From positions 60,184 through 124,183 of the forward strand of contig NZ_WUAX01000006.1 in the NCBI RefSeq assembly GCF_009806985.1: DNA of 64,000 nt, in the 5' to 3' direction. Positions 34,744 through 43,059 of this stretch are shown here, piece after piece (within the stretch, counting starts at the first letter, position 1; the number at the start of each line of letters is the position of its first letter). The stretch is from Halorubrum sp. JWXQ-INN 858 (GTDB lineage Archaea > Halobacteriota > Halobacteria > Halobacteriales > Haloferacaceae). A program made the position numbers and the translations under genes. Under the pieces are notes generated by a model that worked only from the letters and a program-made list of their open reading frames with translations, had not been told where the DNA came from and did not search any database.

Positions 34744-35623
34744 AAGAGTCGTCGTCGCCGACATCGCTCCCGTCCGATCCGTTGCCGTCCCGTCCGGTGT
34801 CGTCCCCATCGTCGCCGTCCCGTCCGGTGTCGTCCCCATCGTCGCCGTCCCGGCCGCCTCCATCGTCGCCGTCCCGGCCGTCTCCATCGTCGTCGCCCCC
34901 GGTTCCGTCGATCTGTCGTTTGATCGATTCCAGCTCGGACTCCACGTCGACCTCCGGGGCGTCGTCGCCGTTCGTCGAGTCCTCGTCGACGTCCGCTCCA
35001 TCGCCGCCGGTCGCGTCCGTCTGACTCGCCGCGTCGTCGGGGTCGGTCACGTCGATATGCACCGCGCCGTCGGCAGCGTTCTCGGAGCGGTCGGCGCGGC
35101 TCGACGCCTCCCGTCGACCGTCGCGACCGCGGTCTCGGTGGGCGTCGACCTCGCGTCGGCCTTCCTCGATCCGGGCCTCGATCTCGGCGGTGAGGTCGCG
35201 TGCGTCCGCGACGATCGACCGCGACGCGGCGTCCTCCGGGAGGTCGGCCTCGGAGAGCGCGGTCCGGAGCTCGGCGAGCGACCGCGCGAGCCCGGCGCTG
35301 GCCTCGTCGCGGACGCCGGCGAGCCGGTCGGCGGTCGCGTCGCCGGCGGCGTCGGCGTCGAGCCCGCGGGTCGGGTCCGCGAGCCGGAGCGATCCCTGGA
35401 CCAGCTTCAGCGACTTGATCGTCGCCTCCAACAGGGCGATGACCGTCGGGATGGTGTACTGCTCGGTGAACCGCAGAAGTTCCGAGATCCGCGGCGGGCG
35501 CGGCGGTCCGCGTCGGTCCCGTTCGTCGCGTCGCAGGTCGCGTCGTAGCTCCGAGAGCACGTCCTCGAGCTCGTCGAGCCGCTCCTCGAGGTCGTCGTCG
35601 CGTGATCGGTCACGGGAACTCAT
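34742..35623 (-). CDS. Conserved haloarchaeal coiled-coil protein with Asp/Gly repeat tail
   Basis: The 293-residue protein starts with a charged coiled-coil-like stretch (DDDLEERLDELEDVLSELRRDLRRDERD, about residues 8-36), followed by PPRPPRISELLRFTEQYTIPTVIALLEATIKSLKLVQG, a conserved core that I recognise from haloarchaeal DUF proteins. A second helical part lies around 105-165, and the last 60 residues are repeats of GDDGDDTGRD type, encoded by 30-bp DNA repeats near 34784-34843. GGCTTTTTACC on the minus strand at about 35648-35659 is the promoter. No function is known to me. Confidence 0.72.
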   Translation of the reverse strand: MSSRDRSRDDDLEERLDELEDVLSELRRDLRRDERDRRGPPRPPRISELLRFTEQYTIPTVIALLEATIKSLKLVQGSLRLADPTRGLDADAAGDATADRLAGVRDEASAGLARSLAELRTALSEADLPEDAASRSIVADARDLTAEIEARIEEGRREVDAHRDRGRDGRREASSRADRSENAADGAVHIDVTDPDDAASQTDATGGDGADVDEDSTNGDDAPEVDVESELESIKRQIDGTGGDDDGDGRDGDDGGGRDGDDGDDTGRDGDDGDDTGRDGNGSDGSDVGDDDS

Positions 35624-35708
35624 ACGCCCCCTTTGGCGGTCCGCGGGTAAAAAGCCCGTCAGGGTCGGCGAAACGCCAGCCGAGTCGGGTGGGCGCTCGT
35701 CGACCGGC

Positions 35709-36794
35709 TCAGTCGAACCGTCCGCGCCGGTACTGTACCGGCCACTCGATGTCGGCCCCGAGCTCGTGGGCCGCCTCCAGCGGCCAGTACGGGTGTCGGA
35801 GCAGCTCGCGGCCGATCGCGACGAGGTCGGCGCGCCCGTTCCGAACGAGCGCGTCGGCGTGTGCCGGCTCCGTGATCCCGCCGACGGCGGCCACGGGGAC
35901 GTCCGCGCGCTCGCGGACCGCCTCGGCGCACGGGACCTGATACCCGGGGCCGGTCCCGGGGAGCCGTTGGTCCGGGTGGATCCCCCCGCTGGAGACGTCG
36001 ATCAGGTCGGCCCCGGCGTCGACGAGCAGCGGCGCGAGCCGCACCGAGTCGTCGACGTCCCACGACGGCCGATCCGGCAGCCAGTCGGTCGCGGAGATCC
36101 GGACGAACAGGGGCTTGTCCGCCGGCCAGACGTCGCGCACCGCGGCGACGGCTTCGCGGAGCAGCCGCGTCCGGTTCTCGAAGCTCCCGCCGTACTCGTC
36201 GTCGCGGTCGTTCGTGACCGGCGAGAGGAACTGGTGGAACAGGTAGCCGTGTGCGGCGTGCACCTCCGCGACCTCGAAGCCGGCCGCCAGCGCGCGTTCG
36301 GCGGCCGCCCGGAACGACTCGGTCACGTCCGCGATCCCGTCGATGTCGAGCCGGCGGGTTGCCGCCTGTCGTTCCTCCGGGTACGGGTCGTCGCTCGCGG
36401 AGACGGTCTCCCACCCGTCCTCGTGATCGGGGCCGAGCCCGTGACCGCCGTCGGCGGGGACCGCGTGTGAGCCCTTCCGCCCGGCGTGGGCCAGCTGGAT
36501 CGCGGGGACGGACCCCTGCGATCGGACGAACTCCGTGATCGGCTCGAGCCGCTCGACGTGCTCGTCGGACCAGATCCCGAGACAGCCCGGCGTGATCCGA
36601 CCGCGGGGCTCGACGGCGGTCGCCTCCGCCATGACCAGCCCCGCGCCGCCGACCGCGCGCGAACCGAGGTGGACCCGATGCCACTCGTTCGCGAGGCCGT
36701 CGTCGGCCGAGTACTGACACATCGGCGAGAGCATCACTCGGTTCGGGATCTCGGTGTCACGGATCGATAGCGGCGTGAAAAGCGACGGCGTCAT
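35709..36794 (-). CDS. NADH:flavin oxidoreductase of the Old Yellow Enzyme family (YqjM-like)
   Basis: The 361-residue TIM-barrel FMN enzyme reduces activated C=C bonds of enones. PMCQYSADDG with Cys near residue 25 and the Tyr two places on is typical of the thermophilic-like YqjM branch. Other hallmarks are IQLAHAGRKGS, EVHAAHGYLFHQFLSPVTNDRDDEYGGSFENRTRLLREAV and DVSSGGIHP, with FMN-phosphate contacts in VGGITEPAHADAL and GRADLVAIGRELLRHPYWP. The physiological substrate is unknown. The start fits the conserved N-terminus SLFTPLSIRDTEIPNRV. Confidence 0.93.
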   Translation of the reverse strand: MTPSLFTPLSIRDTEIPNRVMLSPMCQYSADDGLANEWHRVHLGSRAVGGAGLVMAEATAVEPRGRITPGCLGIWSDEHVERLEPITEFVRSQGSVPAIQLAHAGRKGSHAVPADGGHGLGPDHEDGWETVSASDDPYPEERQAATRRLDIDGIADVTESFRAAAERALAAGFEVAEVHAAHGYLFHQFLSPVTNDRDDEYGGSFENRTRLLREAVAAVRDVWPADKPLFVRISATDWLPDRPSWDVDDSVRLAPLLVDAGADLIDVSSGGIHPDQRLPGTGPGYQVPCAEAVRERADVPVAAVGGITEPAHADALVRNGRADLVAIGRELLRHPYWPLEAAHELGADIEWPVQYRRGRFD

Positions 36795-37100
36795 CGTCCA
36801 CCCTCCGCGCCGGGGCGAGTAATGGACACCGGTATCCCCGGTTCGTTGCCCGTATCGCGGGTTCGTTCCGATATCGCGGGTTCGTTCCGATATCGCGGGT
36901 TCGTTCCGATATCGTGGGTTCGTTCGAGTATTGCGGGTCCGTCGTCGTGTATCACGTGGCTGTGTCCGTGTTTTACCGTGCTTCGCCGCGATCGGGCGGT
37001 GGCGTCGTCCCGACGTGACGGGCTCCAGTCGCCGTCCCCCCTCGCGCTCGGTTTAGGCCCACCGAAACCTATATGGCTCCCTGACCCCCACGACCCGGTA
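36795..37100. other. 306-bp divergent intergenic region
   Basis: No gene is supported. It contains the 19-bp tandem repeats at 36851-36945 and, at the right end, CCTATATGG (37067-37075), the promoter of the small acidic gene starting at 37101. Confidence 0.5.
36851..36945. repeat. 19-bp tandem repeat, about 4-5 copies
   Basis: Units of GATATCGCGGGTTCGTTCC type begin at 36851, 36870, 36889 and 36908, with a degenerate fifth at 36927. The second and third copies are identical. It lies between two divergent genes and away from any stop codon. Confidence 0.92.
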
Positions 37101-37262
37101 ATGAGTAGCGGAGACGGACTGGAAGCCGGCCCCGAGGCGTCCGTGAACGACCTCCCCATCGTCGCTGCGAGTCACACCTCGCCCGACCGGACGGTGTTCA
37201 CCGAGCAGGGTAACACCGAGGCGTGGATCGCGACGGACCTCACCGTCGACCTCGAGCGGTAG
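37101..37262 (+). CDS. Small acidic haloarchaeal protein (DUF7331-like)
   Basis: The 53-residue protein starts MSSGDGLEAGPEASVNDLPI and ends RTVFTEQGNTEAWIATDLTVDLER. The ending, with its NTEAWIATDLTV string, is one I associate with a short haloarchaeal family (DUF7331, from memory and not certain). CCTATATGG at 37067-37075 lies about 26-34 nt before the ATG, a clear leaderless promoter, and supports this start over the long open frame running through the upstream repeats. Function unknown. Confidence 0.7.
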   Translation: MSSGDGLEAGPEASVNDLPIVAASHTSPDRTVFTEQGNTEAWIATDLTVDLER

Positions 37263-37467
37263 GAGCGTCGGGGATCGTGGGTAGGACGCCGAGGGTCCGG
37301 GACGGCGATCGATAGCGGTCGCTCGGTTGATCGCGGTCGATCGGTCGGTGATGACGCGAGCAAAAACGTGAGACCGTCATCCGGCTGGGGTCGTCGTTCG
37401 ATGCCGAACGCCCGCCGGTGTCGTCGATTCCGTGAGGTCCCTGTTGGGGTGCCCTTCGCGAGGGCGA

Positions 37468-38007
37468 CTACTGCTCGTGGACGAGCGTGTCGTCCTCGAG
37501 GTAGTGCTCGATGTGGTGGCCGTGCTCCTCGACGGTCTCGAGCGTGTCACGGAGGAGCTCCTCGGTGGCGTAGTCCCCGAGGTTGTTCGCGAGCTGGATG
37601 TGCTCGCGGAGCGTCTCCGTGATGTCCCCGAACATCTCCAGGTCGTTCTCGAGAGACGTCCGGATGTCGTAGGCGTCCTTCCCCTCGGGGGTCACGGGAG
37701 CGTGCTCCTCGAGGTTCGCACCGCCCGAGAGCGGCACCCCGCCGATCGCCTGGGCGCGCTCGGCGATGTGGTCGGCACCCTCCTCGAGGTCGGCGGCGAC
37801 CTCGCCCAGGTAGATGTGGATGTCGCGGAACTCCGCGCCCTCGACGAGCCAGTGGTGCTTCTTGATCTGGTGGTACAGCACGTAGGTCGCCGCGAGGTCC
37901 GTGTTGAGCGCGTCGACGAGCTGCTCGGCCTTCTCCTCGGGGATGCGGAGCGCCTCGCTCTCGTGGACGTCGCCGTACTGCTGTCGGGCGTGTTTTTGAG
38001 TGCTCAT
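37468..38007 (-). CDS. dpsA: DNA-protecting iron-storage protein DpsA
   Basis: The 179-residue ferritin-like four-helix protein forms a dodecamer that oxidises and stores iron and protects DNA. The ferroxidase residues shared between subunits are in KKHHWLVEGAEFRDIHIYLGEVAADLEEGADHIAERAQAIGG. Length and start (MSTQKHARQQYGDVHESEALRI) agree with halobacterial DpsA. CTTAAGTGG on the minus strand (about 38033-38041) is the TATA box, and an AT-rich tract at about 38060-38100 lies just upstream and may hold regulatory sites. No DtxR-type box like that at 49731 is seen here. Confidence 0.93.
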   Translation of the reverse strand: MSTQKHARQQYGDVHESEALRIPEEKAEQLVDALNTDLAATYVLYHQIKKHHWLVEGAEFRDIHIYLGEVAADLEEGADHIAERAQAIGGVPLSGGANLEEHAPVTPEGKDAYDIRTSLENDLEMFGDITETLREHIQLANNLGDYATEELLRDTLETVEEHGHHIEHYLEDDTLVHEQ

Positions 38008-38263
38008 AACGGTTCGACGTTCGTTCGCTCACCACTTAAGCGTTGTTACGATCAGAAGATGTATTCTCGTTTCAGAATTTAATATTCGTTATTATGAAAA
38101 CGATCGGGTATCGCGGCACCGCTCAGCATCCGGGCTCCCGGGCGATAGAGAGGAGAAAAACGGAGAGACGGCGGATCGTCGATCGTGGGTCGTCAGCCGC
38201 GGATCGCCGATCGTGGGTCGTTGACCGCGGATCGCCGACGTCGAGACGGTCAGGTCGGGTCGC

Positions 38264-39526
38264 TTACGCGAGCTTCTCGATGTTCTCGACGACGGCGTCG
38301 GCGAACTCGGAGGTCGCGAGCTTCTCGCCGCCCTCGATCTGACGGTGGAGGTCGTAGGTGACGTGTCCGGAGGAGATGGTCTCCTCGACGGCGTCGCGGA
38401 CGAGGTCGGCGGCGTCCTTCCAGCCGAGGTAGTCGAGCATCTCGCGGCCCGAGAGGATCATCGCGGTGGGGTTCACCTTGTCCTGGCCGGCGTACTTGGG
38501 CGCGGAGCCGTGGACGGGCTCGGCGAGACAGCGGCCGTGTCCTCGGTTGATGCCGGGCGCGATCCCGAGCCCGCCGATCTGCGCGCCGGCGGCGTCGGAC
38601 ATGTAGTCGCCGTTGAGGTTCATCGTCGCGATGACGGAGTAGTCCTCCGTCCGGGTGAGCAGCTGCTGGAGCATGTTGTCGGCGATGCGGTCCTTCACGA
38701 CGAGCGTGCCCTCAGGCTGCTCGCCGTCGTGCTCCTCCCAGAGCGCGTCCTCGGTGATGACGTCGTCGTCGTACTCCTCCTCGACGAGTTCGTAGCCCCA
38801 GTCGCGGAACGCGCCCTCGGTGAACTTCATGATGTTCCCCTTGTGGACGAGGGTGACGGAGTCGCGGCCGTTCGCGAGGGCGTAGTCGATCGCCTCGCGG
38901 ATGAGCCGCTTCGAGCCGAACTCGGAGATGGGCTTGACGCCGATGCCGACGGGGCCGTCGTGAATGACGTCGGCGATCTCCATGTCGTCTTCGAGGAAGT
39001 CACGGACCTGCTCGACCTCGTCGGTGCCGGCCTCCCACTCGACGCCGGCGTACACGTCCTCGGTGTTCTCCCGGAACGTGATCATGTCCATCTTCTCCGG
39101 TTCCTTGACGGGCGACGGGACGCCGTCGATGTGGTAGGTCGGCCGAACGTTCGCGTACATGTCGAGCGTCTTTCGGAGCGCGACGTTGAGCGAGCGGAAC
39201 CCGGCACCGACGGGCGTCGTCAGCGGGCCCTTGATCGCGACGCGGTGGGCGCGGATCGCGGAGACGGTGTCCTCGGGGAGGTTCTCGCCGTACTTGTCGC
39301 GGGCGGCCTCGCCGGCGTAGACGCGCATCCACGCGATGGAACGGCCGGTCGCCTCGGCGGCCGCGTCGAGCACCTTCTGGGCGGCGGGTCCGACGTCGGT
39401 GCCGATACCGTCGCCGTGGATGATCGGGATGATCGGGTTCGACGGGACGTCCAGCTCGCCGGTCTCCTCGTCGGCGACCTGGATCGCCTCGCCCTCCTCC
39501 GGAACTTCGACTTTGTCGTAGCTCAT
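38264..39526 (-). CDS. icd: Isocitrate dehydrogenase (NADP-type)
   Basis: The 420-residue TCA-cycle enzyme decarboxylates isocitrate to 2-oxoglutarate. Substrate and metal residues appear in GAGFRSLNVALRKTLDMYANVRP, TFRENTEDVYAGVEW, LVHKGNIMKFTEGAF and LNGDYMSDAAGAQIGG, and the cofactor loop EPVHGSAPKYAGQDKVNPTAMIL is present. The Lys-Tyr followed after some residues by further polar positions favours NADP, as in other haloarchaea, although specificity was not checked by structure. A short 27-bp-type repeat lies just downstream at about 38180-38236. Confidence 0.95.
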   Translation of the reverse strand: MSYDKVEVPEEGEAIQVADEETGELDVPSNPIIPIIHGDGIGTDVGPAAQKVLDAAAEATGRSIAWMRVYAGEAARDKYGENLPEDTVSAIRAHRVAIKGPLTTPVGAGFRSLNVALRKTLDMYANVRPTYHIDGVPSPVKEPEKMDMITFRENTEDVYAGVEWEAGTDEVEQVRDFLEDDMEIADVIHDGPVGIGVKPISEFGSKRLIREAIDYALANGRDSVTLVHKGNIMKFTEGAFRDWGYELVEEEYDDDVITEDALWEEHDGEQPEGTLVVKDRIADNMLQQLLTRTEDYSVIATMNLNGDYMSDAAGAQIGGLGIAPGINRGHGRCLAEPVHGSAPKYAGQDKVNPTAMILSGREMLDYLGWKDAADLVRDAVEETISSGHVTYDLHRQIEGGEKLATSEFADAVVENIEKLA

Positions 39527-39608
39527 GAACGTTCGTGGCTTCTCACACCGACCTAAAGTGCCTGCCGCTTTCCGACCACGGCGAGTCCTGCCGCTTACGC
39601 CGAATCAC

Positions 39609-40526
39609 TCACGATCGCTCCGGCTCCACCGTCACGTCGCGCTTCCCGGTCCAGCGATATCGCCGGCCGCCCCAGACGAACGTCCGTCGGGCGAACGCGT
39701 ACGCCATCAGCGCGGGCATGACGAGGGCTGCAGGACCCGCGAGCAGGAACGTGGGTCGGCGAAGGCCGGCCCAGGCGTACGTCGCCGCCGACAGCACGGT
39801 CACGACCGAAAGCGTCGGGAGCGGCGCGACGAGCAGGAGCGCCGACAGCACGACCGCGAGCACGACGTTGCCTGCGGTCGCCCATGGTGCGTGGTACCGC
39901 GTGATCCACAGGAACCGGACGAACCGCTCCAGCGACGCCCGAGCCGAGCCCCCCGCCGGGACCCGTCGCGTCCGGTCGACGGCCGTCACGTCGAGGTGGT
40001 CGGTCAGCGTGCCGTCGTCGCTGACGCTGCGGCGGAGGTCGGCGAGGAACGCGGCCTCGTCGAGGTCGTCGCGCTCGAAGACGACGGCCCCGCCCCACGC
40101 GATCCCGGCGAGCGACACCGCGAGGGTGCCGCCGATCAGGTACGCGGGCTCCAACAGGACCCCGAGCGGGTCGCGCCCGAGGAACACCGGGAGCTCCGTC
40201 GTCGGGCCCTGCCGGTCGTAGTCGGCGTTGAGCGCGGCGAGCCAGCCCGGCGGGTGGCGGAAGTCGTCGTCGGTCCAGACGATCCGGTCGGCCGCGGCCG
40301 CCTCCATGCCGGCGGCGATGGCGTTGGCCTTCCCGGAACAGCCCGTCGGCTCGCCCGCGAGAACGATCCGGACGCCGTCCGGCGTCTCGTCCCGGCGGTC
40401 GGCGACGGGGTCGGCGGCCGTGTCCGCGATCACGAGGAGCTCGTCGTCGGGCCCGAGGTCCGTCGCGACCTCCGTGCAGGCGTCGGTCCAGCGGACGGTC
40501 GGGAGCAGCACGGAGGTCGGAGGCAC
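39609..40526 (-). CDS. Glycosyltransferase family 2 membrane protein
   Basis: The 305-residue protein has an N-terminal GT-A domain with TSVLLPTVRWTDACTEVAT, SGKANAIAAGMEAAA and the metal-binding DDD of VWTDDDFRHPPGWLAAL, then an insert and four to five C-terminal helices (about residues 195-285). It lacks a clear QXXRW motif. It probably transfers a sugar to a lipid or protein at the cytoplasmic face of the membrane. I place the start at a GTG at 40526: a TTTTTATG box on the minus strand (about 40551-40558) lies about 25-30 nt upstream, and no ATG fits. Confidence 0.8.
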   Translation of the reverse strand: MPPTSVLLPTVRWTDACTEVATDLGPDDELLVIADTAADPVADRRDETPDGVRIVLAGEPTGCSGKANAIAAGMEAAAADRIVWTDDDFRHPPGWLAALNADYDRQGPTTELPVFLGRDPLGVLLEPAYLIGGTLAVSLAGIAWGGAVVFERDDLDEAAFLADLRRSVSDDGTLTDHLDVTAVDRTRRVPAGGSARASLERFVRFLWITRYHAPWATAGNVVLAVVLSALLLVAPLPTLSVVTVLSAATYAWAGLRRPTFLLAGPAALVMPALMAYAFARRTFVWGGRRYRWTGKRDVTVEPERS

Positions 40527-40616
40527 GGCGAAACGGTTCGGGCCCCGGTCGCATAAAAACCGGCGGCGACGGGCGCTTCCCCGAGGCTTAAGACGACCCC
40601 CGTCGGGACGGTCCGT

Positions 40617-41504
40617 ATGCGCGTGATAGTCCACGGCGGCGCGGGCGGCGCTCCGGACGAGCCGGAACCGAGACAGGCGGTCCTCGACGAGGCGGCCGCG
40701 GCGGGGACGGACGGAACGAGCCCGCTCGACGCCGTCGAGCGGGCGGTGGGGGTGCTCGAGACGAGCCCGCGGTTCAACGCGGGCGTCGGCGGCGCGGTCC
40801 AGTCGGACGGCGTCGTCCGCACGGACGCGGGCGTGATGACGTCGGACCGGGCGATCGGCGCGGCCTGCTCGATGCCGGGCGTCGAGCACGCGGTGAGCGT
40901 CGCCCGCGTGGTGCATTCGGAGACGCCCCACATCTTCGTCTCGGGCGAGCACGCGGTGTCGCTCGCGGACGAGTTCGGGGTCGACACCGACGTCGACCTC
41001 CTGACCGACGAGAAGCGCGAGCGGTACGAGGCGGAGGACCCGCCGCGGGGCGGCCCGCGCGAGCACCTCGCGTGGCTCGAGACGCGGTTCGGCTCCGGCG
41101 ACGATCAGGCTGGCAAGTCGGACGCGCCCGACCACGACACCGTCGGCGCGGTCGCGTCGGACGGCGAGGCGTTCGCGGCCGCCACCTCGACCGGCGGGCG
41201 GTCGTTCGCGCTCGCGGGCCGCGTCGGCGACGTGCCGCAGGTCGGATCGGGCTTCTTCTGCACCGAGGCGGGCGGCGCGAGCGCCACGGGCGCGGGCGAG
41301 GACATCGCGCGCGTGACGCTCACGGAGCGGGCCGTCTCGCACCTCGAGGACGGGCTCGACGCGGCGGCGGCCGCGGACCGGGCGATGGCGGAGTTCGAGG
41401 AGCTGACGGGGTCGGGCGCGGGCGTCATCGTGCTCGACGCGGACGGCGCGGGGAGCGCGTTCAACACGGAGCTGATGCAGACGAGCGTCGCCGTCGACGA
41501 GTGA
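40617..41504 (+). CDS. Isoaspartyl peptidase / L-asparaginase family (Ntn hydrolase)
   Basis: The 295-residue precursor begins MRVIVHGGAGGAPDEPEPR. The self-cleaving nucleophile is Thr175 in DHDTVGAVASDGEAFAAATSTGG, producing alpha and beta chains. GRVGDVPQVGSGFFCTEAGGASATGAGED matches the substrate-binding strings of the family. It would hydrolyse isoaspartyl dipeptides and asparagine. GCTTAAG at about 40587-40593 is a promoter 25-30 nt before the ATG. The stop is followed by the TATA-like 25-bp repeat array. Confidence 0.92.
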   Translation: MRVIVHGGAGGAPDEPEPRQAVLDEAAAAGTDGTSPLDAVERAVGVLETSPRFNAGVGGAVQSDGVVRTDAGVMTSDRAIGAACSMPGVEHAVSVARVVHSETPHIFVSGEHAVSLADEFGVDTDVDLLTDEKRERYEAEDPPRGGPREHLAWLETRFGSGDDQAGKSDAPDHDTVGAVASDGEAFAAATSTGGRSFALAGRVGDVPQVGSGFFCTEAGGASATGAGEDIARVTLTERAVSHLEDGLDAAAAADRAMAEFEELTGSGAGVIVLDADGAGSAFNTELMQTSVAVDE

Positions 41505-41524
41505 CAGGGTCGCCCTCGGCTGGG

Positions 41525-41659
41525 CGTTTATAAGCGGTTCGCGGTAGGGTGTTTATCAGCAGATCGCGGTGGGGAGTTTATAAGCGGAATTCGGTGGGTG
41601 CTTATAAACGGAGTTCGGTGGATCGTTTATAAGTGGGGCTCGGAGCTGCGTTTATAAAC
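41525..41659. repeat. Array of six TATA-like boxes at 25-bp spacing
   Basis: TTTATAAGC-type words begin at 41527, 41552, 41577, 41601, 41626 and 41651. The boxes vary little (one reads TTTATCAGC, two end AAAC, one ends AAGT), while the sequences between them, such as GGTTCGCGG and GGAATTCGG, differ more. Each box resembles a haloarchaeal promoter element. Confidence 0.9.
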
Positions 41660-41781
41660 GAAGCGTGGCGGGTGACTCGGTCCGGTGCGGGCGTTGGAGG
41701 GCGAACCGGGCGACGCGCTCTCGGCGGCGTCTGAGTGGCCACGGCACCGCGACCGCACCTCACGCCTCCCCAGCCTCGCCC

Positions 41782-41853
41782 CGCGGCCGCTTATAAGCGG
41801 CCGCGAGGCTCCCTCGCGCGCCGTTCGGGCCCAGCGGGCCCGAACGGGTGCGC
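41782..41853. other. Cluster of palindrome and hairpins
   Basis: A 24-bp palindrome is centred on TTATAA with CGCGGCCGC and GCGGCCGCG arms (41782-41805). It shares its right edge with a small hairpin CGCGAGG-CTC-CCTCGCG (41802-41818). A 12-bp-arm hairpin follows, CCGTTCGGGCCC-AGC-GGGCCCGAACGG (41821-41847), with partly complementary GCGC flanks. The function is unknown. Confidence 0.85.
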
Positions 41854-42063
41854 GCCGACCGCGGGTCGACGGCACACTTCGGACGCGCGGACTCCTGTCG
41901 TCGCTGTCGCCGTCGCTGTCGCGGTCACTGTTGCCGTCGCTGTCGCGGTCACTGTTGCCGTCGCCGTCGTGTCACCGTCGTCGGCTCCTGATGAGTACAC
42001 GCTCGAACGACGGCTCGCGTCGCGGAGCCGAGGATACAAATCGGGGGCCCGCCTTTCGCCGGT

Positions 42064-43059
42064 ATGGTAACCTTCCTCGCCGGCGGCACGGGGACGCCGA
42101 AGCTCCTCGAGGGTGCGGCCGGCCCGTTCGAGCCGACCGACGTCACCGTCGTCGCCAACACGGGCGACGACGTCGAGCTCGGCGGCCACCTGGTCTGTCC
42201 GGACCTCGACACGGTGCTGTTCGCGGGCGGCGACGTGCTCGACCGCGAGCGCTGGTGGGGGATCGACGGCGACACGACGGCGACGCACGCGGAGCTGATG
42301 CGGCTCGCGGACGCGGCCGGCCTCGCGGGCGGCCCCCGCTACCTCGACGCCGACGCGCAGACGGCGGGGCGTGAGATCGCCCGCTGGCGGCGCTTCTCGG
42401 GCGTCGCGGAGTTCATGGAGATCGGCGACCGCGACCGCGCGGTCCACCTCACGCGGACGAGCCTGCTTGACGAGGGCGAGACGCTCACCGCGGTCACGCG
42501 GACGCTCACCGACGCGTTCGGCCTCGACGTGGCGCTCCTCCCGATGTCGGACGACCCCGTCGCGACGCTGATCCACACGGCGGCCGGCGAGACGATCCAC
42601 TTCCAGGAGTACTGGGTCGCGCGGCGCGCGGAGCCGACGGTCGCGGACGTCGAGTTCCGCGGCGCGGACGCCGCGACCCCGACCGACGCCGTCCGCGACG
42701 CGCTCGCCGACCCCGTCGTGATCGGCCCGTCGAACCCCGTGACGAGCATCGGCCCGCTCCTCGCGGTGCCGGGGATCGAGGCGGCGCTCGCGAGGACGCC
42801 GGTCGTCGCCGTCTCCCCGTTCGTCGGCGACGAGGTGTTCTCGGGGCCCGCCGCGGCGCTGATGGCCGGCGTCGGCCACGAGCCCTCGACCGCGGGCGTC
42901 GCCGACGCGTACCCGTTCGCGGACGCGTTCGTCCTCGACGACGCGGACCCGACCGCCCTCGACCGGCACGTCGAGCGGACCGACACGCGGATCGACGACG
43001 CGGACGACGCCGAACGCGTCGCCCGCGCCTGCAAACGGGCGCTGGAGGCGGTCGCGTGA
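42064..43059 (+). CDS. cofD: 2-phospho-L-lactate transferase
   Basis: The 331-residue enzyme joins the phospholactyl (or related) group to the deazaflavin Fo, the last step in making the F420-0 core. [42 protein letters not shown] and [20 protein letters not shown] are CofD hallmarks; the Asp-containing NTGDD motif binds the nucleotide and metal. It is the first gene of a four-gene operon: its TGA overlaps the next ATG. The CofC and Fo synthase genes are not in the window. Confidence 0.95.
   Translation: MVTFLAGGTGTPKLLEGAAGPFEPTDVTVVANTGDDVELGGHLVCPDLDTVLFAGGDVLDRERWWGIDGDTTATHAELMRLADAAGLAGGPRYLDADAQTAGREIARWRRFSGVAEFMEIGDRDRAVHLTRTSLLDEGETLTAVTRTLTDAFGLDVALLPMSDDPVATLIHTAAGETIHFQEYWVARRAEPTVADVEFRGADAATPTDAVRDALADPVVIGPSNPVTSIGPLLAVPGIEAALARTPVVAVSPFVGDEVFSGPAAALMAGVGHEPSTAGVADAYPFADAFVLDDADPTALDRHVERTDTRIDDADDAERVARACKRALEAVA

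Larger units (their letters stand above)
41505..42063. other. 559-bp intergenic region rich in repeats and hairpins
   Basis: No gene is supported between the asparaginase-like gene and cofD. In order it holds the 25-bp TATA-like array (41525-41659), palindromic and hairpin sequences (41782-41853), and a run of GTCGCTGTCGCGGTCACTGTTGCC-like repeats (24 bp, about two copies plus remnants, 41895-41970). GATACAAATC at about 42031-42040 is the cofD promoter. Confidence 0.6.

Noticed and set aside
36851-36945. GGTTCGTTCC in the 19-bp repeats as a tRNA T-arm-derived sequence
   Set aside because: The match to GGTTCGAATCC is short and imperfect, and there is no tRNA nearby or acceptor-stem sequence.
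36822-37100. N-terminal extension of the small acidic gene through the 19-bp repeats
   Set aside because: The extension is Ser/Arg/Cys-rich repeat-derived sequence, and a clear TATA box lies 26-34 nt before the ATG at 37101.
39609-41342. Extension of the glycosyltransferase upstream of 40526
   Set aside because: The longer frame crosses a promoter-like TTTTTATG box and the opposite-strand asparaginase-like gene, and has shadow composition.
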